A DNA stretch of 19,829 nt, taken from the NCBI GenBank assembly GCA_035574175.1, contig DATLZB010000226.1, positions 1-19,829 of the forward strand, read 5' to 3'. The notes under the pieces were generated by a model, which saw only the letters and a program-made list of their open reading frames with translations, was not told the origin of the DNA and searched no databases. Position 1 is the stretch's first letter, and every line of letters begins with the position of its first letter. The position numbers and the translations under genes were made by a program. Source of the DNA: DATLZB01 sp035574175. Lineage in GTDB: Bacteria; Pseudomonadota; Alphaproteobacteria; Rhizobiales; Hyphomicrobiaceae. Positions 15,045-19,829 of the stretch are shown here, piece after piece.

Positions 15045-15968
15045 TCAGCGAGTGGGCACCGGGGTTTCGCCGCGATAGTCGTAGAAGCCGCGTTTGGTCT
15101 TACGGCCGAGCCAGCCCGCCTCGACGTACTTCACGAGCAGCGGGCAGGGCCGATACTTCGAATCAGCGAGCCCTTCATAGAGCACCTGCATCACCGACAG
15201 GCAGGTGTCGAGGCCGATGAAGTCGGCGAGCTAGAGCGGCCCCATGGGGTGGTTGGCCCCGAGCTTCAGCGCCTTGTCGATCGCCTCCACCGTGCCGACG
15301 CCCTCATAGAGGGTGTATACCGCCTCGTTGATCATTGGCAGCAGCACGCGGTTGACGATGAACGCCGGGAAGTCCTCGGAGACGGCGATCGTCTTGCCGA
15401 GGCTTTCGACGAAAGACCGGGCCACGGCGAATGTGGCGTCTTCGGTGGCGATGCCGCGGATCACCTCGACGAGCTGCATCACCGGCACCGGGTTCATGAA
15501 GTGCATTCCGATGAACCGCTCGGGTCGGTCCGTTGCCGAAGCCAGCCGCGTTATTGAGATGGAGGAGGTGTTTGAAGCAAGCAGGGCCTCGGGCTTCAGC
15601 TTGGGGCAGATCTCGGCGAAGATCTTGCGCTTGACCTGCTCGTCCTCGGTTGCCGCCTCGATCACCAGATCGCATTGGGCGAGATCGGCGATGCTTGGCG
15701 CATAGCTGATCCGCTTGAGCGCTTCCTTCATGTCGGCTTCCTTGATCGCGCCGCGGGTCACTTGGCGCGACAAGTTGCGTTCGATGTTGGCGAGGGCCGC
15801 ATCGACCTTCTCCTTAGAGAGGTCGTTAAGGGCCACGGAGTAGCCGGCCAGCGCCACCACGTGGGCAATGCCGTTGCCCATCTGCCCGGCACCGATCACG
15901 CCGACGTTGCGGATCGCCTCGGCACGTGGGGGCGTCAGTTGGACTTTGGCTTTGGTTTGTGCATTCAT
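15045..15968 (-). pseudogene. hbd: 3-hydroxybutyryl-CoA dehydrogenase interrupted by an amber codon
   Basis: NAD-dependent oxidation of 3-hydroxyacyl-CoA to 3-oxoacyl-CoA in fatty-acid or polyhydroxybutyrate metabolism. From the ATG at 15968 the frame encodes GAGQMG at 26-31 (NAD site), catalytic His156 in GMHFMNP and Glu168 in LVEVI, then stops at TAG (15231-15233) after NHPMGPL, residue 245. The same frame goes on without other breaks for 61 residues (LADFIGLDTC to DYRGETPVPTR) to a TGA at 15045-15047, giving 307 codons in all. The family reads GPLQLADFIGLD here, so CAG became TAG by one change at base 15233. The lost part completes the C-terminal dimerisation domain, so the short product is probably inactive. 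A sequencing error, a recent mutation or readthrough could explain it. An AAGGA site precedes the ATG. Confidence 0.9.
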
Positions 15969-16017
15969 TTGTTGTTGTCCTTGGTTGAATGGAAGCACCG
16001 TCGCTTCCGAAGTGCCA

Positions 16018-16968
16018 TCAAAGTCCCGCCTTCTGCAGCTCGCTGTCGAGTTCCGGAAGCGCCTGGAAGAGGTCGGCGACGAGGCCGTAGTCGGCGACCT
16101 GGAAGATCGGCGCTTCGCTGTCCTTGTTGATGGCGACGATTACCTTGGAGTCCTTCATTCCAGCCAGATGCTGTATGGCGCCTGAAATCCCGACGGCAAT
16201 ATAAAGCTCAGGCGCCACCACCTTGCCGGTCTGGCCGACCTGATGGTCATTGGGCACGAAGCCGGCGTCAACCGCCGCGCGGCTGGCGCCGACGGCGGCC
16301 CCGAGCCGGTCGGCGATCGGCTCCAAGTATTTCTTGAAGTTCTCGGCCGACTGCATGCCGCGCCCACCGGAGATGACGATGCGGGCCGCTGTTAACTCGG
16401 GCCGGTCCGACTTGGCGATCTCCGCCTTTTCGAAACGCGACAGGCCGACGGCCGCCGGTACCGCCACCGCCTCGACCGGCGCCGCACCATCCGAGCGCGC
16501 GGGCGATGCGGCAAATGCTGCGGTACGGACGGTGACAACCTTCTTGGCATCCGTTGCCTGAACCGTCTCGATGGCATTGCCGGCATAGATAGGCCGCTCG
16601 AAGGTATCAGGCGCCTTGACCGTGATGATGTCGGAGACCTGCATCACGTCGAGGAGGGCAGCGACGCGCGGTAGCGTGTTCTTGCCGCGCGCCGTGGCGG
16701 GGGCGAAAAGCGCATCATACTCTGACATCAACGGCACGATGACGGCGGCCACCTCCTCGGCGAGCTGATGGGAAAGATGCGGCGCATCGGCAATGAGCAC
16801 CTTGGCGACGCCGTCAAGATTTGCCGCCGCTTCCGCCGCGGGCCGGCAGTTGTGACCGGCGACCAGAACATGGACATCCGAGCCCAGCGCCTTTGCGGCC
16901 GTCAGCGCCTTTGCCGTGGCGCTGGAGAGTTCCTTGTTGTCGTGTTCGGCAAGCAGGAGGACCGACAT
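16018..16968 (-). CDS. etfA: Electron transfer flavoprotein alpha subunit
   Basis: With EtfB it forms the FAD/AMP heterodimer that takes electrons from acyl-CoA dehydrogenases and passes them to ETF-ubiquinone oxidoreductase. It has 316 residues, the usual size. The N-terminal domain starts MSVLLLAEHDN, and the C-terminal FAD domain carries SGGRGMQSAENF at 200-211, GASRAAVDAGFVPNDHQVGQTGKVVAPELYIAVGISGAIQH region at about 227-267, and INKDSEAPIFQVADYGLVADL at 280-300. All FAD contacts that I know of are kept. The start is the ATG at 16968, which shares one base with the etfB stop (TGATG), so the two are translationally coupled. A longer upstream frame is only an antisense-like extension through etfB. 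The hbd start lies 49 bases downstream. Confidence 0.96.
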   Translation of the reverse strand: MSVLLLAEHDNKELSSATAKALTAAKALGSDVHVLVAGHNCRPAAEAAANLDGVAKVLIADAPHLSHQLAEEVAAVIVPLMSEYDALFAPATARGKNTLPRVAALLDVMQVSDIITVKAPDTFERPIYAGNAIETVQATDAKKVVTVRTAAFAASPARSDGAAPVEAVAVPAAVGLSRFEKAEIAKSDRPELTAARIVISGGRGMQSAENFKKYLEPIADRLGAAVGASRAAVDAGFVPNDHQVGQTGKVVAPELYIAVGISGAIQHLAGMKDSKVIVAINKDSEAPIFQVADYGLVADLFQALPELDSELQKAGL

Positions 16969-17726
16969 CAGATCACTCCCGCCTCGGAGCGCAGGCGTGC
17001 GACGAGTTCGGCGGCGTTGGCGACCTTCACGCCGGTTTTGCGGGGGGGCGGTTCTGCCGTCTTCAGCACCTTGAGCCGCGGCCGGATTTCGACGCCGAAC
17101 GCCTGCGGCTTCTCGACCTGAAGGGGCTTCTTTTTGGCCTTCATGATATTCGGCAGGGAAGCATAGCGCGGCTGGTTGAGCCGCAAATCCGTGGTCACCA
17201 CCGCCGGCAGGCCGAGCCTCAACGTCTCGAGGCCCCCGTCCACCTCCCGGGTGACCAGCATTGCCTCGCCGTCGAGCAGCTCCACCTTCGAGGCGAAGGT
17301 CGCCTGCGGCCAACCGGCCAATGCCGCCAGCATCTGACCCGTCTGGTTGCAGTCGTCATCGATAGCCTGCTTGCCCATGATGACGAGCTTCGGTTGCTCC
17401 ACCTTGGTCAGGGCATGAAGCAGCTTGGCCACCGTCAACGGTTCGAGCACGTCGCTCTCGCCCGTCTCGATAAGGATACCGCGATCCGCGCCCATGGCGA
17501 GGGCCGCGCGAACGGTCTCCTGCGCCTTGGCTGGGCCGACCGAGACGGCGATCACCTCCTCGGCCTTGCCCTTTTCCTTGATCCGAAGTGCTTCCTCGAC
17601 GGCAATCTCGTCGAACGGGTTCATCGACATCTTGACGTTGGTCAGCTCGACGCCGGAGCCGTCGGCCTTGACCCGAATCTTGACATTGAAGTCAACGACA
17701 CGCTTGACCGGCACAAGGATTTTCAT
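16968..17726 (-). CDS. etfB: Electron transfer flavoprotein beta subunit
   Basis: The AMP-binding partner of EtfA. It has 252 residues, standard length. It starts with MKILVPVKRVVDFNVKIRV, has MNPFDEIAVEEALRIKE at 35-51, VSVGPAKAQETVRAALAMGADR at about 61-82, and the recognition region for acyl-CoA dehydrogenases with AIDDDCNQTGQMLAALAGWPQ at about 120-140, including the D..QTG signature of the AMP site. LPNIMKAKKKPL at about 192-203 is the conserved leucine-anchor loop. It is the first gene of the etfB-etfA-hbd operon, with about 237 bases upstream that hold a candidate promoter and a palindrome. The site before ATG 17726 is weak (GAGAG). Confidence 0.96.
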   Translation of the reverse strand: MKILVPVKRVVDFNVKIRVKADGSGVELTNVKMSMNPFDEIAVEEALRIKEKGKAEEVIAVSVGPAKAQETVRAALAMGADRGILIETGESDVLEPLTVAKLLHALTKVEQPKLVIMGKQAIDDDCNQTGQMLAALAGWPQATFASKVELLDGEAMLVTREVDGGLETLRLGLPAVVTTDLRLNQPRYASLPNIMKAKKKPLQVEKPQAFGVEIRPRLKVLKTAEPPPRKTGVKVANAAELVARLRSEAGVI

Positions 17727-17867
17727 CGGGCGGTGCTCTCTACGGCCAACATCGATCTGGCTGTTGTTGGTTGAGCGATGCGGGGCGCGCCGTCTGCCAC
17801 AAATTCACATCACGGGAATGCCCGCGACCGCCTTGTGCCCGTTCCGCCCGTGCCCGCGAACCCCCAC

Positions 17868-17881
17868 TTCGCAGTTGCGAA
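17868..17881. promoter_or_regulatory. Candidate operator upstream of the etf operon
   Basis: TTCGCAGTTGCGAA is a perfect palindrome with 6-bp arms around GT. It lies just downstream of the candidate -10 box of the etfB promoter, about where transcription would start, and would suit a dimeric repressor such as those of fatty-acid catabolism. No regulator gene lies in the window to support this. Confidence 0.35.
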
Positions 17882-17886
17882 ATGGC

Positions 17887-17915
17887 AGGTTATGCGCTGA
17901 CCGCTTTCAAGTCAA
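17887..17915 (-). promoter_or_regulatory. Candidate promoter of the etfB-etfA-hbd operon
   Basis: On the minus strand TTGACT (17910-17915) matches five of six -35 bases; the best 17-base-spaced -10 is TAACCT (17887-17892), only three of six, and an alternative CATAAC (17889-17894) matches four of six with a 15-base spacer. It would leave a leader of about 150 bases before etfB. Confidence 0.28.
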
Positions 17916-17963
17916 TTGCAGCGCAATGCGGCGGCCGCCGGGAGGTGACGCAGCAGGGCCCTG

Positions 17964-18707
17964 TCAAGTGGAGATCTTCTGACCGCCCACGCCAACGGTG
18001 CGGCCGAACAAGGGCACCCCGGGGCGCCGCAGAAATACCACCAGCACAGCCCCTGCTATCAACCCGCCGATGTGGGCCCACCAAGCGATCGGGCCCGCCG
18101 CTTGCGGCACCGCATCGAGATACGGCAGCGCCACCATCGCGACTTGGGTCAGGATCCAAGCTCCCAGTGCGAGCGCTGCCGTGATGCGCAGCGGTATGAA
18201 GCGAAAGGCAAGAACCCAAACCCGCACCTGCGGGTGCAGCACCAGGTAGGCGGCGATCACGCCTGCCACAGCCCCGCTGGCGCCGATCAGGGGCACACTG
18301 GAGGTCGGCAGCATGGCGATGTGCATCAGGCCGGCGAACATTCCGCAAGCAAGATAGAAGAGGAGGAATTTCAGGTGGCCCAGGGCGTCCTCGACGTTGT
18401 CGCCGAACACCCACAGGAACAACATGTTGCCGGCAAGGTGGAAAACGTTGCCGTGGAGGAACATGTAGGACAGCAGCGTGTAGGGCGTGCTCGCGCCGAA
18501 TCCGTCGGGTGGCGCGAAAGCCGGCCCGCCGATAGTCACGAGCTGAAGGAACTTGTCCGGTACGAGCGCGAAGCCGACCACCGCCCGCGGGTCGACCGAT
18601 GCGGTTTGCAGGAAGAACACCGCCACGTTCGCCACGATCAGCAAAATGGTGACATAGGCGATGGGAATGCTGCGCAGCGGGTTCTCGTCTTGGATGGGGA
18701 CGAACAC
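17964..18707 (-). CDS. Rhomboid family intramembrane serine protease
   Basis: A 247-residue polytopic membrane protease that cuts within or next to transmembrane segments. Hydrophobic segments lie at about 15-34, 76-100, 112-132, 138-157, 165-195 and 205-226. The catalytic pair is Ser144 in GASGAVAG (142-149) and His212 in AHIGGLIAG. The oxyanion-side residues His90 and Asn94 in HLAGNMLFLWVFG are present, so the enzyme should be active. A loop with a Gly/Pro-rich stretch (60-75) precedes the second helix. The start is a GTG at 18707 with a GAAAGGA site. It lies 29 bases after the adenosyltransferase gene and is probably the last gene of that transcript. Substrates cannot be predicted from context. 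Confidence 0.92.
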   Translation of the reverse strand: MFVPIQDENPLRSIPIAYVTILLIVANVAVFFLQTASVDPRAVVGFALVPDKFLQLVTIGGPAFAPPDGFGASTPYTLLSYMFLHGNVFHLAGNMLFLWVFGDNVEDALGHLKFLLFYLACGMFAGLMHIAMLPTSSVPLIGASGAVAGVIAAYLVLHPQVRVWVLAFRFIPLRITAALALGAWILTQVAMVALPYLDAVPQAAGPIAWWAHIGGLIAGAVLVVFLRRPGVPLFGRTVGVGGQKIST

Positions 18708-18736
18708 GGCCTGTCCTTTCGAGCTTCGTGGTGCCC

Positions 18737-19318
18737 TCAGAGGTTCTTGCCCGGCACCCAGAGCACGTCGCGCCGGCCGTGGTCATTGACGTAACGGCTG
18801 GCGACGAACAGGAAGTCGGACAAGCGGTTGATGTACTTAAGCGCCGCGCGGTTGACAGGCTCCTCGGGCACTGCCGCGAGTGCCACCATTGCTCGCTCGG
18901 CGCGGCGGCAGACGGTGCGCGCCAGATGCAGCGCAGCAGCAGCCGGTGAGCCGCCGGGCAGCACAAACGACCGCAGCGGCTCAAGCACCCGGTTCATCTC
19001 GTCGATCTCGCGCTCGAGGCGCTCCACCTGCGCCTCGCTGATGCGCAGCGGCGCCCGGCCCGCTTTCAGCGCGTCTCTCGGTACACAGAGGTCGGCGCCG
19101 AGGTCGAAAAGATCATTCTGGATGCATGCAAGCTTGGCGTCCAGATTTTGATCGGTCGCGCCCAGGTGCGTGCGCGCCAATCCGATCGCTGCGTTCGCCT
19201 CATCGACCGTACCATAAGCCTCTACCCGCGGGTCGTTCTTCGCCACCCGCGCGCCGTCGCCGAGCGCGGTGGTGCCGTCGTCACCTGTCCGCGTGTAGAT
19301 TTTGTTGAGGACCACCAT
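18737..19318 (-). CDS. pduO: PduO-type ATP:cob(I)alamin adenosyltransferase
   Basis: The enzyme transfers the adenosyl group of ATP to cob(I)alamin to make coenzyme B12. It has 193 residues and is soluble. TRTGDDGTTALGDG at 9-22 is the ATP-binding signature, VEAYGTVDEANAAIGLAR at 32-49 follows, FVLPGGSPAAAALHLARTVCRRAER at about 118-142 contains the SxxxAxxHxxRxxCRRAER-type motif, and NRLSDFLFVASR at 164-175 closes the active site. All three motifs are intact. Whether the preferred role is B12 salvage or supply to methylmalonyl-CoA mutase cannot be told here. The ATG at 19318 is 12 bases after the stop of the small membrane protein, so the genes are co-transcribed. Confidence 0.94.
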   Translation of the reverse strand: MVVLNKIYTRTGDDGTTALGDGARVAKNDPRVEAYGTVDEANAAIGLARTHLGATDQNLDAKLACIQNDLFDLGADLCVPRDALKAGRAPLRISEAQVERLEREIDEMNRVLEPLRSFVLPGGSPAAAALHLARTVCRRAERAMVALAAVPEEPVNRAALKYINRLSDFLFVASRYVNDHGRRDVLWVPGKNL

Positions 19319-19330
19319 GGCGTCCTCGCC

Positions 19331-19519
19331 TTAGTGCGCCAGGTAGAACGCGATCATCACGATGATGATCGCCACAAATTGCAGGCCAACGCGCCAGCGC
19401 ATGAGCTTCTGGCTCAGGTTAGGGCTCTTGCCGCGCAACAGATTGACGAGCCCCAGGATCAGCACGACCAACACCGCGACCGCCGCGACAGTGGTCAAAT
19501 GGTAAAAGGTCAGCTCCAC
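19331..19519 (-). CDS. Small twin-transmembrane protein, HIG1-domain type
   Basis: A 62-residue protein with two transmembrane helices, at about residues 10-28 and 45-60, joined by a short basic loop with SQKLMRWRVGLQ. This R-W-R-V-x-x-Q pattern is the hallmark of bacterial HIG1-like twin-helix proteins, whose mitochondrial relatives assist respiratory complexes. A role near cytochrome oxidase is possible but unproven. The GTG at 19519 is chosen because the conserved protein begins there (VELTFYHLTT) and a GGCGGGA site lies about eight bases upstream; the longer frame to 19609 is not conserved. It is the first gene of the run leading to the adenosyltransferase and rhomboid genes. Confidence 0.8.
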   Translation of the reverse strand: MELTFYHLTTVAAVAVLVVLILGLVNLLRGKSPNLSQKLMRWRVGLQFVAIIIVMIAFYLAH

Positions 19520-19740
19520 GAAATGGGTCCCGCCTCGGCAAGAGTCTGCATGAAGCCTAGCGGCGCTGGGCGTCGATCGGCAAGCGAATTGATCCACCCT
19601 GGCGGCCACGCGGGCATCTGTCGATCACCGGCAATTTCGATTGCGCCGCAACACAAATGCCGCAATTGTCACCTTGAGAATCAGCGGCGGGGGCGAGTGG
19701 GGGCTCCCGCAATCTTCGAGCTTATCGGCGAGATCTGAGA

Positions 19741-19829
19741 GTGGCGCTGGCGGCACACACACGCTTCTTTGCCTTGTTAGCGGGCGCCGCAGCCTCTGCG
19801 GCTCTGCTTTCCGGTCTACCGGCGGGACC
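19741..19829 (+). CDS. Start of a probable exported protein, cut by the window edge
   Basis: From the GTG at 19741 the frame stays open to the end of the window and encodes about 29 residues: a short basic part (HTRFFAL) and a long Ala/Leu-rich hydrophobic stretch. This looks like a signal peptide or first membrane helix. A purine-rich GAGATCTGAGA precedes the start. No family can be named from so little, and the frame could be chance. Confidence 0.4.
   Translation, partial: MALAAHTRFFALLAGAAASAALLSGLPAG

Noticed and set aside
15231..15233. Pyrrolysine at the amber codon of hbd
   Set aside because: Pyrrolysine use is not known for this enzyme family, no pyl genes are in the window, and the family residue here is Gln, one base away from TAG.
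16969..17313. N-terminal extension of the etfA frame through etfB
   Set aside because: The extension is Arg/Gly-rich and not EtfA-like; the conserved protein begins at 16968, coupled to the etfB stop.

Overview
The window is GC-rich chromosomal DNA with the gene families and gene order of an alphaproteobacterium, most likely of the order Hyphomicrobiales (Rhizobiales). This rests on the lpoA-like/rsmI/yraN/gshB block, the etfB-etfA-hbd operon, the yqaA-dsbB pair, and a stand-alone HNH endonuclease of the type seen in Bradyrhizobium relatives. The genus cannot be read from the sequence. Most of the window is housekeeping. There are no rRNA or tRNA genes, CRISPR arrays, insertion sequences or prophage genes that I can support.

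Layout. 1-853 (+): the 3' end of a YqaA/DedA-type membrane protein, then dsbB. 854-1816: about 960 bases with no convincing gene, holding a bulged stem-loop just after dsbB and a 20-bp tandem duplication. 1817-2032 (+): a small conserved-looking protein, convergent with an MscS-type channel (2042-3142, -); the two stop codons lie in the arms of one inverted repeat. 3284-3841 (-): HNH endonuclease with a good sigma-70-like promoter. 3842-4209: gene-free, with a strong hairpin that fits a terminator for the next minus-strand operon. 4210-5551 (-): an AlkA-type DNA glycosylase followed by a carboxylesterase, divergent from gluQ (5622-6506, +). 6461-8256 (-): a patatin-like phospholipase followed by a SLOG-like Rossmann protein, an apparent two-gene module. 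8497-9123 (+): an exported DUF1287 protein. 9306-9701 (+): a small hypothetical protein. 9732-10985 (-): an LpoA-like lipoprotein, divergent from rsmI-yraN-gshB and a yifB/comM-like AAA+ gene (11165-15028, +). 15045-17726 (-): etfB-etfA-hbd, where hbd is interrupted by one in-frame amber codon. 17964-19519 (-): a small HIG1-like membrane protein, a PduO-type cobalamin adenosyltransferase and a rhomboid protease in one run. 19741-19829 (+): the probable start of an exported protein cut by the window edge.

How the genes fit together. DsbB re-oxidises DsbA for periplasmic disulfides. EtfAB carries electrons from acyl-CoA dehydrogenases, while Hbd oxidises 3-hydroxyacyl-CoA, so the etf-hbd operon serves short-chain fatty-acid or polyhydroxybutyrate metabolism. 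The LpoA-like protein, if it acts as its name implies, helps peptidoglycan synthesis. RsmI and GluQ-RS modify rRNA and tRNA.

The two items most worth a second look are the amber codon in hbd (base 15233), which separates a well-conserved 245-residue N-terminal part from a well-conserved 61-residue C-terminal part, and the patatin-SLOG pair, which joins a lipid-cutting effector fold to a nucleotide-ligand fold and might be a signalling or defence module. The functional link for the second is inference.
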